Below are positions 39,822 through 48,310 of a stretch of DNA of 64,000 bases, in pieces; within the stretch, counting starts at the first letter, position 1, and each line of letters begins with the position of its first letter. The translations under genes and the position numbers were made by a program. This DNA comes from Xanthomonas rydalmerensis. GTDB lineage: Bacteria > Pseudomonadota > Gammaproteobacteria > Xanthomonadales > Xanthomonadaceae. Location of the stretch: contig NZ_CP126170.1 in assembly GCF_033170385.1 (NCBI RefSeq), positions 2,504,001 to 2,568,000 on the forward strand, given 5' to 3'. A model generated the notes under the pieces. It saw nothing but the letters and a program-made list of their open reading frames with translations. It ran no database searches and was not told where the DNA came from.

Positions 39822-41039
39822 CTACTTCGGCTGCCGCACCGGAATCACGATCCGGAACGTCGAGCCGTCGCCCACGGTGCTGCTGACATCGATGCGGCCG
39901 TGGTGCTTGTTGATGATGCCGTAGGAGATCGACAGGCCCAGGCCGGTGCCGCTGCCGACCGGCTTGGTGGTGAAGAACGGGTCGAAGATGCGCTGCAGCA
40001 GGTCCGCCGGAATGCCGGCGCCGGAGTCCTTGAACTCGATCCACACCTCTTCGCCGTCCTGGCCGGTGCTGACCACGATGGTGCCGCGCTCGCCGATCGC
40101 CTGGCCGGCATTGAGCAGCAGGTTCATGTACACCTGGTTGAGCTCGGACGGCAGGCACTCCACCAGCGGCAGGTTGCCGTAGTGGCGCTCCAGGGTGACC
40201 TTGTACTTGAGCTCGTTCCAGATGATGTTGATGGTGGATTCCAGACCCGAGTGCAGGTCCACCAGCTTCCACGACTCCTCGCGGCCGGAATAGGAGAAGT
40301 CCTTGAGGTCGCGGACGATGCGGGTGACCCGCTCGATGCCTTCGCGCGACTCGGCCATCAGCTGCGGCAGGTCGCGGCTGATGAAGTCGATGTCGAAGCG
40401 GTTGCGGATGTCGTCGATCTCCGGGATCAGCGCCTTCGGATCGGGCGCGCGCAGGGCGCGCTCGTAGGCCTCGATCAGGGTGAACAGGCTGCGCAGATAC
40501 TCCTGCAGGCTGCCCAGATTGGAGTGGACATAGCCGATCGGATTGTTGATCTCGTGGGCGACGCCGGCGGCGAGCTGGCCGATCGAGGCCATCTTCTCCG
40601 ACTGCAGCAGCTTTTCCTGAGCGCCGTTGAGGCGCAGGTAGGCCTGGCGCAGCTCGGCATGGCGCTGCTGCAGTTCCTGTTCGTAGTCCTGCTGGCCTTC
40701 GATGCCCTGGATCAGCATCAGGTAATGGCCGCCGTCCGCATCGGCATGGAAGTACAGATGCGCCAGCACCACGTGGTGTTCGGTCGGCAGGCTCCCGCTC
40801 CAACGGCCGCTGCTGCGCGCCTGCGACAGCGCATCGCTCGGCAGCCACTGCGCCAGGTGCGCAGCCAGGCCGGCGTCGGTGCCGGAAAGATGGCGGCGCG
40901 CGGCGCTGTTGGCCAGCAGCAGTTGCCCGTCGGCACGGAACAGCACCACGCCTTCGTACAACAGTTCGCTCAGCGCGAGCAGGTGCTCGCGCGAGGGCAG
41001 GACAAGCGGTTGGTTGGGATTGATTTCGGCGAAATTCAC
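39822..41039 (-). CDS. ravA: Soluble PAS histidine kinase, probable RavA
   Basis: 405 residues, no membrane helix. An N-terminal PAS-like domain (about 20-110) is followed by a coiled coil (118-150) and a HisKA module with His162 in AAGVAHEINNPIGYVHSN (the HEINNP class). The ATPase shows N box MNLLLNAGQAI, D box KDSGAGIP, F and G2 boxes (FDPFFTTKPVGSGTGLGLS). It converges on ravR and lies upstream of flgN on the same strand, 84 bases away. The RavA name is based on order and type; the partner regulator is inferred to be RavR. Confidence 0.8.
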   Translation of the reverse strand: MNFAEINPNQPLVLPSREHLLALSELLYEGVVLFRADGQLLLANSAARRHLSGTDAGLAAHLAQWLPSDALSQARSSGRWSGSLPTEHHVVLAHLYFHADADGGHYLMLIQGIEGQQDYEQELQQRHAELRQAYLRLNGAQEKLLQSEKMASIGQLAAGVAHEINNPIGYVHSNLGSLQEYLRSLFTLIEAYERALRAPDPKALIPEIDDIRNRFDIDFISRDLPQLMAESREGIERVTRIVRDLKDFSYSGREESWKLVDLHSGLESTINIIWNELKYKVTLERHYGNLPLVECLPSELNQVYMNLLLNAGQAIGERGTIVVSTGQDGEEVWIEFKDSGAGIPADLLQRIFDPFFTTKPVGSGTGLGLSISYGIINKHHGRIDVSSTVGDGSTFRIVIPVRQPK

Positions 41040-41123
41040 GACAGGCCGCGGGCGATCGATGGATGCCCAATATACGCCGTTGGCGCCGGCGGATGCGCGA
41101 CCCGCGTTGGGACGCGCTGCGGC

Positions 41124-41468
41124 TTACGCGACTGCCAGGGGACGCTGGGAGAGCGGCGTGCTGGACTGGCCGTTGGCGTCGTAGGACGACGCGCTCTCGC
41201 TGCGGCCGAGGTGGCGCAATGCCCAGTTGACCTCGCGTCGTCGCCGCGACAGCAGCGCGCCGTTGGCGCGGTTGGCGTCGGCCAGCTCGCGCAGGCGCAA
41301 CTCGGCCTCGGCGCCGGCGGGCACATCGGCCTCCAGTGCGCGCAGTGCCGCCAGCTTGGCGCTGGTCGCCTGCATGAGGCCTTCCACGTTGTGATCCAAC
41401 AAGGCCTGGCGCTCGCCGGCGAGCGCGTCGCTGAGCTGCTGCAGGAGGTTGGTCACGGACATGTTCAT
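41124..41468 (-). CDS. flgN: Flagellar export chaperone FlgN
   Basis: 114 residues, all helical, with LLQQLSDALAGERQALLDHNVEGL and a heptad-like Leu pattern; the usual FlgN size. It guards FlgK and FlgL (hook-filament junction proteins) before export. It overlaps flgM by four bases and shares its sigma-28 promoter. The C-terminal tail is unstructured. Recognition rests on context as much as on sequence. Confidence 0.85.
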   Translation of the reverse strand: MNMSVTNLLQQLSDALAGERQALLDHNVEGLMQATSAKLAALRALEADVPAGAEAELRLRELADANRANGALLSRRRREVNWALRHLGRSESASSYDANGQSSTPLSQRPLAVA

Positions 41469-41782
41469 GCGCCGAGTTGCCGATCCATATCGATCATGCG
41501 GCTGGCGATCGCGTCGGGGTTGATCTTGTAGCTGCCGTTCTGCAGCGCACTGCGCACCGCATCGACGCGGCTGCTGTCCACCGCCGGAGCGGCCGACAGT
41601 TGGCGTTGTAGGGTCTGCAGGCCGGAGGCCTCGCCGGTCAGGCGCAGGCTATCGGTTGCAGCGGCCGCACCGACCGCACGGTCCTTGCCTTCCTCGGACG
41701 CGCCGGAGGCGGCCTTGGTCGAGACGGACGACGTGCGAAGGGTGGCCGGGCTCGGCAAATTCCCTTCAATTTTCTGGGTCAT
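41465..41782 (-). CDS. flgM: Anti-sigma-28 factor FlgM
   Basis: 105 residues. The Ser/Thr-rich unfolded N-terminus (export signal) is followed by the conserved C-terminal FliA-binding helices with VDAVRSALQNGSYKINPDAIASRMIDMD. FlgM blocks FliA until it is exported through the finished hook. The ATG at 41782 was chosen because AGGAT sits 8 bases upstream; the ATG at 41791 has this site only three bases away. It has its own sigma-28 promoter, giving the usual feedback loop. Confidence 0.93.
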   Translation of the reverse strand: MTQKIEGNLPSPATLRTSSVSTKAASGASEEGKDRAVGAAAATDSLRLTGEASGLQTLQRQLSAAPAVDSSRVDAVRSALQNGSYKINPDAIASRMIDMDRQLGA

Positions 41783-41812
41783 GACGGACATCCTGTTACG
41801 GGTTCGGTGTAG

Positions 41813-41839
41813 GTAACGGCACAGCGTCGGAGAACTTTA
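41813..41839 (-). promoter_or_regulatory. Sigma-28 (FliA) promoter of flgM-flgN
   Basis: On the reverse strand TAAA (41839-41836), 15-base spacer, GCCGTTAC (41820-41813). It lies between flgA and flgM, about 31 bases before the flgM start. The same -10 sequence occurs before both flagellin copies. Confidence 0.82.
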
Positions 41840-41848
41840 GCCGGATTC

Positions 41849-42493
41849 TTAGCGCGTCACTAAAACGTCGCCATTTTGTGACACAGTTCCCTGAACGATA
41901 CGCCGGGACGACAGGTTTTCGACGGTCACCCGCTCGTTTTCGCCCGCATCGCCCAATGCGCGCCCGGCCATCCGCACTTCCAGACCGCCGCTGCGTGCCA
42001 CGAGCGCCACATTGTCGCCGCGCCGGACCAGCCGCGGCGCGACCAGGTCGGTGGTGGACAACAAGGTGCCGGCCGGCAGGGTGCGCCGCGCCACCTGGCC
42101 GATCGCCATCTCCGGCTCGGTCATCGCGGCGCCGACGATGCGCGCCGCGTCGCGCTTCTCGGGAACGATATCGGCCGCGCCGATGGTTTCTCCAGCGGAC
42201 AGGCCGCGCGCAAGCACCAGCACGTGCTGCATGCGCCGCACCTTGACCGGCACGAACAGCCGCCAGCCGGTCTCGCGCGGGCAGCTCACCTCAACGGTCG
42301 TGGTGCCGGTCGGCTGGGCCTGCAACGGCACCGGGCACAGCGGCACCCGCACCGACGGGTCCAGGGTCGCCTCGGCGTCGGCGTCGGCCCCGGCCAGGGA
42401 CAGCGCCGCGGCACGGATCGAGTCCACCGACTGGAAGTCCGCGGCCCAGGCCGGCGTCGCCGCCAGCAGGACCAGCAATAGGATCGGGCGCAT
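41849..42493 (-). CDS. flgA: Flagellar P-ring assembly chaperone FlgA
   Basis: 214 residues with a signal peptide (about residues 1-17, ending PAWA) followed by the SAF-type domain: VLARGLSAGETIGAADIVPE, then the C-terminal beta-domain with DNVALVARSGGLEVRMAGRALGDAGENERV. It works in the periplasm on FlgI. The ATG at 42493 is chosen because the earlier ATG at 42544 would run through the sigma-54 promoter. It is divergent from cheV. Confidence 0.94.
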   Translation of the reverse strand: MRPILLLVLLAATPAWAADFQSVDSIRAAALSLAGADADAEATLDPSVRVPLCPVPLQAQPTGTTTVEVSCPRETGWRLFVPVKVRRMQHVLVLARGLSAGETIGAADIVPEKRDAARIVGAAMTEPEMAIGQVARRTLPAGTLLSTTDLVAPRLVRRGDNVALVARSGGLEVRMAGRALGDAGENERVTVENLSSRRIVQGTVSQNGDVLVTR

Positions 42494-42525
42494 GGCCGTC
42501 TCTGTGGGAAAGGTCGCCGACACCA

Positions 42526-42541
42526 TGCAAAGGCCGTGCCG
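42526..42541 (-). promoter_or_regulatory. Sigma-54 promoter of flgA
   Basis: On the reverse strand CGGCACG-N4-TTGCA, with the GG and GC elements at the right spacing (only the first base departs from TGGCACG). It is 33 bases before the flgA ATG. Confidence 0.8.
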
Positions 42542-42571
42542 CAAACCGCACGCCCGATCCGCACCGCGCCC

Positions 42572-42599
42572 TCAAGTTCCGCCGCGCAGGCGCCGATAT
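42572..42599 (+). promoter_or_regulatory. Possible sigma-28 promoter at cheV
   Basis: TCAAG at 42572-42576, 15 bases, GCCGATAT at 42592-42599. The same two words at the same spacing occur before fliS. It overlaps the first cheV ATG, so transcription would begin near 42606 and the mRNA would be leaderless from the ATG at 42607, unless the motif is fortuitous. Confidence 0.4.
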
Positions 42600-43554
42600 G
42601 AACGCCATGAGTCATGACCTTCTCAACCGAATCGACCAGCGCACCCGCTTGGCGGGCCACAACCGGCTTGCCCTGCTGCTGTTCCGGCTGGGCGGTCGTC
42701 AGCTTTTTGGCGTGAACGTCTTCAAGGTGCAGGAAGTGCTGCGCCGGCCGGAGTTGTTCCAGGTGCCCGGGCTGCCACTGCAATTCTCCGGCGTCGCCGA
42801 CGTGCGCGGGCGCTCGGTACCGGTGCTCGACCTGGGCCTGGCCATCGGCCACCCGGAGCGCGAGCCGAACGCGGATACCGCGCCAGCCTATCTGGTGGTG
42901 ACCGAGTTCAATCGGTCGGTCCAGGGCTTCCTGGTCAGCGGCGTGGAGCGCATCGTCAACATCGCGGTGGAGGACATCCATCCGCCGCCGGAACTGGGCG
43001 CCGAATCCAGCTACCTGACCGCGGTGACCCGCTTCCAGGGCGAGCTGATCCAGGTGATCGACGTGGAGAGCGTGCTGGCCGACATCGCCCAGACCCGGGT
43101 CGAGGCCAACCTTGATCCTTCGCTGGCCCTCACCGGCCCGCAGTTGCAGGTACTGGTGGTGGACGACTCGCGGGTGGCGCGGCAGCAGATCCGCAGCGTG
43201 CTGGACCAGCTCGGGGTCGCTGCGACCCTGCTCTCGGACGGTCGCCAGGCCCTGGACCATCTCTTGCAGATCCATGCGGCCGGCGAGAACCCGGCCGAGC
43301 GCTACGCCATGGTGATCTCGGACATCGAGATGCCGGCGATGGACGGCTATACGCTGACGACGGAAATCCGCCGCCATCCAGGCCTGGCCGGCCTGTACGT
43401 GCTGTTGCACACCTCGCTGTCGGGCGTGTTCAACAACGCGATGGTCGAGCGCGTGGGCGCCAACGCCTTCGTGGCCAAGTACAGTCCCAACGAGTTGGCC
43501 GAGTACGTGCTCACCCGGCTGCGGGTCGTCGCCGCGGCCGCGCAGGCGGCCTGA
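42598..43554 (+). CDS. cheV: Chemotaxis coupling protein CheV
   Basis: 318 residues. CheW-like domain (about residues 15-165, with LFRLGGRQLFGVNVFKVQEV and VRGRSVPVLDL) followed by a receiver domain (about 180-310) with Asp242 in ISDIEMPAMDG and an early acidic pair in VLVVDDSR. It couples receptors to CheA and is tuned by phosphorylation. Located between flgA and flgB, as in other gammaproteobacteria. Two possible ATGs (42598 and 42607) are close together. Confidence 0.95.
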   Translation: MNAMSHDLLNRIDQRTRLAGHNRLALLLFRLGGRQLFGVNVFKVQEVLRRPELFQVPGLPLQFSGVADVRGRSVPVLDLGLAIGHPEREPNADTAPAYLVVTEFNRSVQGFLVSGVERIVNIAVEDIHPPPELGAESSYLTAVTRFQGELIQVIDVESVLADIAQTRVEANLDPSLALTGPQLQVLVVDDSRVARQQIRSVLDQLGVAATLLSDGRQALDHLLQIHAAGENPAERYAMVISDIEMPAMDGYTLTTEIRRHPGLAGLYVLLHTSLSGVFNNAMVERVGANAFVAKYSPNELAEYVLTRLRVVAAAAQAA

Positions 43555-43664
43555 CCCGGGCGCCGCGCCCCGCCGCGCGGCCTGCCTGACGGCATATTAA
43601 AGACAGCGGACGCTTCCGGCGTCCCGCGGCCGAACCCTGATCGCACGGGCCCGGCGCCCGACTT

Positions 43665-43680
43665 TGGCACGCGCCTTGCC
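43665..43680 (+). promoter_or_regulatory. Sigma-54 promoter of the flgB operon
   Basis: TGGCACG-N4-TTGCC, a perfect match to the -24/-12 consensus. It is 34 bases before the flgB ATG. Confidence 0.9.
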
Positions 43681-43713
43681 TGTGGTTTCGGCAACGAACC
43701 GCGGGATCGTGCC

Positions 43714-44112
43714 ATGTCCAATCCGATCACAGCCTACTTCGGCGTCCATGGCGACGCCCTGCCGCTGCGCGAGCAGCGCATGAAGCTGATCGCTAGCAAC
43801 CTCAGCAACGTCGACACGCCCGGGTACAAGGCCCAGGACCTGGATTTCGACGCGGCGATGCGTGCCGCACAGGGACAGCGCGAGGGCACCCAGCTCGCGG
43901 TCGACGACAGCCGCCACATCGCCGTCGGCGGCGACGGCCTGAACCCGTTCCAGGTCACCCGCTTCGCCAGCCAGCCCAGCCTGGACGGCAACACCGTCGA
44001 TCCGGATGCCGAACGCGCCGCCTACGGCCGGGCCGCGCTGGAGTACCGCGCCTCGCTGAGCTTCATTGAATCCAAGGTGCGCAACATGCTCACCGCGATC
44101 ACGGGCCAATAA
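43714..44112 (+). CDS. flgB: Flagellar proximal rod protein FlgB
   Basis: 132 residues. N-terminal rod signature (RMKLIASNLSNVDTPGYKAQDLDF) and a C-terminal helix with YRASLSFIESKVRNMLTAI. It forms part of the rod with FlgC, FlgF and FlgG. First gene of a unit with flgC, flgD and flgE, driven by the sigma-54 promoter directly upstream. Confidence 0.96.
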   Translation: MSNPITAYFGVHGDALPLREQRMKLIASNLSNVDTPGYKAQDLDFDAAMRAAQGQREGTQLAVDDSRHIAVGGDGLNPFQVTRFASQPSLDGNTVDPDAERAAYGRAALEYRASLSFIESKVRNMLTAITGQ

Positions 44113-44114
44113 GC

Positions 44115-44522
44115 ATGAGCAACCTGCCGATCTTCGACGTCGCCGGCTCCGCGCTCAAGGCGCAGTCGGTGCGCATGAGCACCATCGCCAGCAACCTGTC
44201 CAACGCCGATTCGGTGGCCGGTTCGGCGGAGGCGGCCTACAAGCCGATCGAGCCGATCTTCCAGGCGGTGCGCAATCCGCACGACAGCAGCCTGACCTCG
44301 GTCAACGTCAAGGAAATCGCCCAGACCAACGCGCCGCCGATCAAGCGCTACGAACCCGGCCATCCGCTCGCCGATTCCGAGGGCTACATCTATTCGCCCG
44401 ATGTGGACCCGGTCTCGCAGATGGTCAACCTGATCTCCGCCTCGCGCAATTACCAGGCCGGCGTGGAGGTTCTCAACACTGCCAAGGAACTGGCGCTGGC
44501 CACTCTGACCATGGGCCGCTGA
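44115..44522 (+). CDS. flgC: Flagellar proximal rod protein FlgC
   Basis: 135 residues, with the N-terminal rod/hook signature (STIASNLSNADSV) and the conserved C-terminal end NLISASRNYQAGVEVLNTAKELALATL. Starts two bases after the flgB stop. The N-terminal NANT/NADS element is typical of axial proteins exported by the flagellar type III apparatus. Confidence 0.96.
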   Translation: MSNLPIFDVAGSALKAQSVRMSTIASNLSNADSVAGSAEAAYKPIEPIFQAVRNPHDSSLTSVNVKEIAQTNAPPIKRYEPGHPLADSEGYIYSPDVDPVSQMVNLISASRNYQAGVEVLNTAKELALATLTMGR

Positions 44523-44563
44523 GCCGCCCTCCTTCCGCCGTCTCACGTTCCAGGACCGCCTCC

Positions 44564-45241
44564 ATGACCAGCGTCACCAGTTCCACCGACACCACCTATT
44601 CCAATCTTGGCCTGAGCGCCTCGAGCAATACCAGCACCACCAGCGGCAAGGCGCTGCAGCAGGCCGACTTCCTGAAGCTGATGACCGAACAGCTGCAGCA
44701 CCAGGATCCGCTCAAGCCGATGGACAACAGCCAGATGGTCGCGCAGATGGCGCAGCTGTCCACCGTGCAGGGCATCGGCGACCTCAACAAGACCGTGACC
44801 GCGCTGTCCTCGTCGATGAGCACCGACCAGGTATTGCGCGGCGCCAACCTGATCGGCCACAAGGTGCTGGTGCCGTCGGCCTCGCTGCCGCTGGGCGCCG
44901 AAGGCAGCACCGGCGGCCTGGTGGCGGCCAAGGACGCAGGCGTGGTCGACGTCACCGTCAGCGATGCCAACGGCCAGCCGATCAAGAAGATCAGCCTGAC
45001 CGCCGACAAGGCCGGCCAGCTCGATTTCGCCTGGGACGGCACCGACGCCAGCGGCAAGCGCATGCCGGCCGGCAGCTACAGCATCACTGCTGGGCAGACC
45101 GACGCCAAGGGCAACCAGCTCTCCCTGTCCACCTACGTCCAGGCGCCGGTCGAGAGCGCCATCATCGGATCGGACGGCATCTATCTCGACCTGACCGGGC
45201 TCGGCACCACGCCGCTGACCAACGTTCTCCGCGTCAGCTAA
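44564..45241 (+). CDS. flgD: Hook-cap protein FlgD
   Basis: 225 residues. N-terminal export and cap region with DFLKLMTEQLQHQDPLKPMDNSQMVAQMAQLS, followed by the two-part FlgD core (FlgD-like Ig domain with FAWDGTDASGKRMPAGSYSI). It scaffolds hook assembly and is discarded when the hook is finished. 41 bases after flgC. Confidence 0.96.
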   Translation: MTSVTSSTDTTYSNLGLSASSNTSTTSGKALQQADFLKLMTEQLQHQDPLKPMDNSQMVAQMAQLSTVQGIGDLNKTVTALSSSMSTDQVLRGANLIGHKVLVPSASLPLGAEGSTGGLVAAKDAGVVDVTVSDANGQPIKKISLTADKAGQLDFAWDGTDASGKRMPAGSYSITAGQTDAKGNQLSLSTYVQAPVESAIIGSDGIYLDLTGLGTTPLTNVLRVS

Positions 45242-45271
45242 CGCCACGCCGACCATCCACAGGAGTCCACC

Positions 45272-46495
45272 ATGGGTTTCAATACATCGCTGTCAGGCCT
45301 CAGGGCGGCCAATACCGACCTCAACGTCACCGCCAACAACATCGCCAACGCCAACACCACCGGCTTCAAGGGCTCGCGCGCCGAGTTCGCCGACCAGTTC
45401 ACGCTCAACGGCTACGGCCTGGCGCGCAACGCGGTGGGTTCGGGCGTGCGCGTCAGCAACGTCGCCCAGCAGTTCTCGCAGGGCACCATCGATCCGACCG
45501 GGCGCAGCCTGGACCTGGCCATCTCCGGTTCCGGCTTCTTCACCCTGTCCAACAACGGTGCCCGCGTGTACTCGCGTGCCGGCAACTTCCAGACCGACGC
45601 CAACGGCTACGTGGTCAATCCGCAGGGCGGCCGCCTGCAGGTGTTCCCGCCGGCCAGCAACGGCAACGGCTTCGCCGCCGGCACCCTGACCGACCTGCAG
45701 CTGCTGACCACCGACAGCCCGCCCAAGCAGACCAGTACGGTCAACCTGACCTTCACCCTGCCCGGCAACACCCAGCCGCCGACGGTGGCCACGTTCGATC
45801 CGAACGACGCCAACAGCTACAACAACTCCAGCGGCGGCACCACGGTGTACGACTCGCTGGGCGTGGCCCACGTGCAGACCTCGTACTTCGTCAAGACCTC
45901 CACGCCCAACCAGTGGACCGTCTACAACTACGTGGACGGCGTCGCCGCCGGCGGTGCCAGCACGCTGCAGTTCTCCAACAGCGGCGCGCTGGTCAGCCCG
46001 CCTGACGGCAAGATCGCGCTGGGCACCTTCACCCCCAGCACCGGTGCCGGCACCCTGTCGCTGAACCTGAATGTGTTCGGGTCGACCCAGTACGGCGAGG
46101 CCTTCGCCCTGCGCGGTTCGACCCAGGACGGCTACGCCAGCGGCAAGCTCAACTCGATCAGCATCGACGAGAAAGGCATCGTCTACGCGCGCTACTCCAA
46201 CAACGCCGACAAGGCGCTGGGCCAGATCGCGGTGACCAACTTCGTCAATCCGCAGGGCCTGAGTTCGCTCGGCGACAACGCCTGGGCGGAAAGCTCGGCC
46301 TCGGGCCTGGCCCGGACCGGCTCACCGGCGACCTCGGACTTCGGCAGCGTGCAGTCCGGCGCGCTGGAATCCTCGACCGTCGACCTGACCGAGCAGCTGG
46401 TCAACATGATCGTGGCCCAGCGCAACTTCCAGGCCAACTCGCAGGTGATCTCGACCCAGGATCAGGTCACGCAGACGATCATCAATATGCGTTAA
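45272..46495 (+). CDS. flgE: Flagellar hook protein FlgE
   Basis: 407 residues. N-terminal MGFNTSLSGLRAANTDLNV followed by ANNIANANTTGFKGSRAEF, a variable middle, and the C-terminal conserved end LVNMIVAQRNFQANSQVISTQDQV. Forms the universal joint. Shares the flgB operon (30 bases after flgD). An intergenic repeat follows and may separate it from flgF. Confidence 0.96.
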   Translation: MGFNTSLSGLRAANTDLNVTANNIANANTTGFKGSRAEFADQFTLNGYGLARNAVGSGVRVSNVAQQFSQGTIDPTGRSLDLAISGSGFFTLSNNGARVYSRAGNFQTDANGYVVNPQGGRLQVFPPASNGNGFAAGTLTDLQLLTTDSPPKQTSTVNLTFTLPGNTQPPTVATFDPNDANSYNNSSGGTTVYDSLGVAHVQTSYFVKTSTPNQWTVYNYVDGVAAGGASTLQFSNSGALVSPPDGKIALGTFTPSTGAGTLSLNLNVFGSTQYGEAFALRGSTQDGYASGKLNSISIDEKGIVYARYSNNADKALGQIAVTNFVNPQGLSSLGDNAWAESSASGLARTGSPATSDFGSVQSGALESSTVDLTEQLVNMIVAQRNFQANSQVISTQDQVTQTIINMR

Positions 46496-46499
46496 GGCC

Positions 46500-46635
46500 G
46501 GGATTGGTGATTCGGGATTGGTGATTCGTCACCGCTGGCGTCCCGTCGACCGGGCGCCAGCTTGAGCCACCACTTCCGATCGTCTGCGGTACTTCCGCTT
46601 CTTCGAATCCCGAATCCCTTCTCCCGAATCACGGC
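46500..46635. repeat. GGGATTGG-type repeat with hairpin between flgE and flgF
   Basis: Forward copies of GGGATTGGTGATTCG near 46500-46528 and reverse copies (CGAATCCCGAATCCC) near 46605-46631. In the middle is a hairpin, GCTGGCG (46534-46540) with CGCCAGC (46555-46561). It could weaken or end the flgBCDE transcript. No promoter motif for flgF was found, so flgF may depend on read-through or an unseen promoter. Confidence 0.6.
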
Positions 46636-46643
46636 CCACACCC

Positions 46644-47399
46644 ATGGACAAAGCCCTCTACGTCGCCATGACCGGCGCCCGCGCCTCGCTGCAGGCGCAG
46701 GCCACCGTGTCGCACAACCTGGCCAATGTCGAGACCTCCGGGTTCAAGGCGGCGTTGGCCAACACCGAGGCGTATCGGATTCCTGGCGCCGGTTATCCGT
46801 CGCGTATCGATGCGCTGCACATCGACCAGGGCTTCAACCGCGACGTCGGCGCCCAGCACACGACCGGTAATCCGCTGGATGTGTCGCTGGATGCCGATCG
46901 CTGGCTGGCGGTGCAGTCGTCCGACGGCAAGGAGGCGTACACGCGCGGCGGCGAATTGGCGCTGACCCCGAACGGCCAGCTGGTCACCGCCAGCGGCCAT
47001 GCGGTGCTCGACGACCAGGGCAACCCGGTCTCGATTCCGCCGCACCAGTCGCTGGAAATCGGCAACGACGGCACGGTGTCGATCGTGCCGCTGGGCGAAG
47101 CCCCCACCGCGATGAGCACCATCGCCACGCTGAAGGTGGTACAGGCGCCGCCGGACCAGCTCAGCCGCCGTCCCGACGGCCTGATGCGCAACGTCAGCGA
47201 CGATCCGGCCAAGGCCTTCGCGCCGGCCACCGGCAACTCGCTGCGCACCGGCATGCTCGAAGGCAGCAACGTCGATGCCGCCGGCGCGCTGGTGCAGATG
47301 ATCCAGTTGCAGCGCCAGTTCGAAATGCAGGTCAAGGTCATCAAGAACGGCGACGAGAACGCGCAGTCGGCCAACACCCTGCTGCGTCTGAACGGCTAA
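46644..47399 (+). CDS. flgF: Flagellar rod protein FlgF
   Basis: 251 residues. N-terminal rod signature (QATVSHNLANVETSGFKAALANTEA) and the family C-terminus (LEGSNVDAAGALVQMIQLQRQFEMQVKVI). Part of the proximal rod. It stands 148 bases after flgE and 102 before flgG, so it has its own spacing in a cluster otherwise tightly packed. Confidence 0.95.
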   Translation: MDKALYVAMTGARASLQAQATVSHNLANVETSGFKAALANTEAYRIPGAGYPSRIDALHIDQGFNRDVGAQHTTGNPLDVSLDADRWLAVQSSDGKEAYTRGGELALTPNGQLVTASGHAVLDDQGNPVSIPPHQSLEIGNDGTVSIVPLGEAPTAMSTIATLKVVQAPPDQLSRRPDGLMRNVSDDPAKAFAPATGNSLRTGMLEGSNVDAAGALVQMIQLQRQFEMQVKVIKNGDENAQSANTLLRLNG

Positions 47400-47428
47400 G
47401 GCACGCCGCGGCGCCTCAGGTGCCGGTT

Positions 47429-47444
47429 TGGCACGGCACGTGCA
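47429..47444 (+). promoter_or_regulatory. Sigma-54 promoter of the flgG operon
   Basis: TGGCACG-GCAC-GTGCA with GG and GC at the right spacing. The -12 box has GTGC in place of TTGC, so it may be weaker than the flgB promoter. 57 bases before flgG. Confidence 0.75.
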
Positions 47445-47501
47445 TCACTCCCTGCGCCCCCGGCGCGTCGTGCCGGGGCCACCATCAGAGGAACTCGGGT
47501 C

Positions 47502-48287
47502 ATGAATCAGGCTTTGTGGGTCGCCAAGACCGGACTGGATGCGCAGCAGACGCGCATGTCGGTCGTGTCCAACAACCTGGCCAACACCAACACCACCGGT
47601 TTCAAGCGCGACCGCGCCAACTTCGAGGACCTGCTGTACCAGCAGGTGCGGCAGCCCGGCGGCGCCAGTTCCTCGCAGACGCAGTTGCCCTCGGGCCTGC
47701 AGATCGGTACCGGCGTGCGCGTGGTCGCCACCGCCAAGGATTTCGAGCAGGGCAGCCAGCAGCAGACCGGCCGCGCCCTGGACGTGATGGTCAACGGCCG
47801 CGGCTTCTTCGAAGTGCAGATGCCGGACGGCACCACGGCCTACACCCGCGACGGCAGCTTCCAGATCGATGCGCAGGGCCAATTGGTCACCAACAGCGGC
47901 TACGCAATCCAGCCGGGTATCCAGATCCCGGAAGGCGCGCAGTCGGTGACCATCGGCAACGACGGCACGGTCAGCGTGCAGGTCGCCGGCACCGCCGCCG
48001 CGCTGCAGGTCGGCTCGCTGACCCTGACCGACTTCATCAATCCCTCGGGCCTGCAGGCCAAGGGCCAGAACCTGTACGTGGAAACCGCCGCCTCCGGCCC
48101 GGCCACGAACGGCACGCCCGGCCTCAACGGCCTCGGCAACATCGCGCAGGGTGCGCTGGAAGGCAGCAACGTCAACGTGGTGGAAGAGCTGGTGAGCATG
48201 ATCGAAACCCAGCGCGCCTACGAAATGAACGCCAAGGCCATCTCCACCACCGACTCCATGCTCGGCTATCTGAACAACAACGTCTGA
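47502..48287 (+). CDS. flgG: Flagellar distal rod protein FlgG
   Basis: 261 residues, the standard length. N-terminal [21 protein letters not shown] and [20 protein letters not shown]-terminal [29 protein letters not shown]. Forms the distal rod through the P and L rings. First gene of the run flgG-H-I-J-K-L. Confidence 0.97.
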   Translation: MNQALWVAKTGLDAQQTRMSVVSNNLANTNTTGFKRDRANFEDLLYQQVRQPGGASSSQTQLPSGLQIGTGVRVVATAKDFEQGSQQQTGRALDVMVNGRGFFEVQMPDGTTAYTRDGSFQIDAQGQLVTNSGYAIQPGIQIPEGAQSVTIGNDGTVSVQVAGTAAALQVGSLTLTDFINPSGLQAKGQNLYVETAASGPATNGTPGLNGLGNIAQGALEGSNVNVVEELVSMIETQRAYEMNAKAISTTDSMLGYLNNNV

Positions 48288-48310
48288 TCCCCTCGCCTCC
48301 GGAATCCGCC

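Noticed and set aside
42493..42544. Longer N-terminus for FlgA starting at 42544
   Set aside because: The first codons overlap the sigma-54 promoter, and the shorter form begins with a proper signal peptide.
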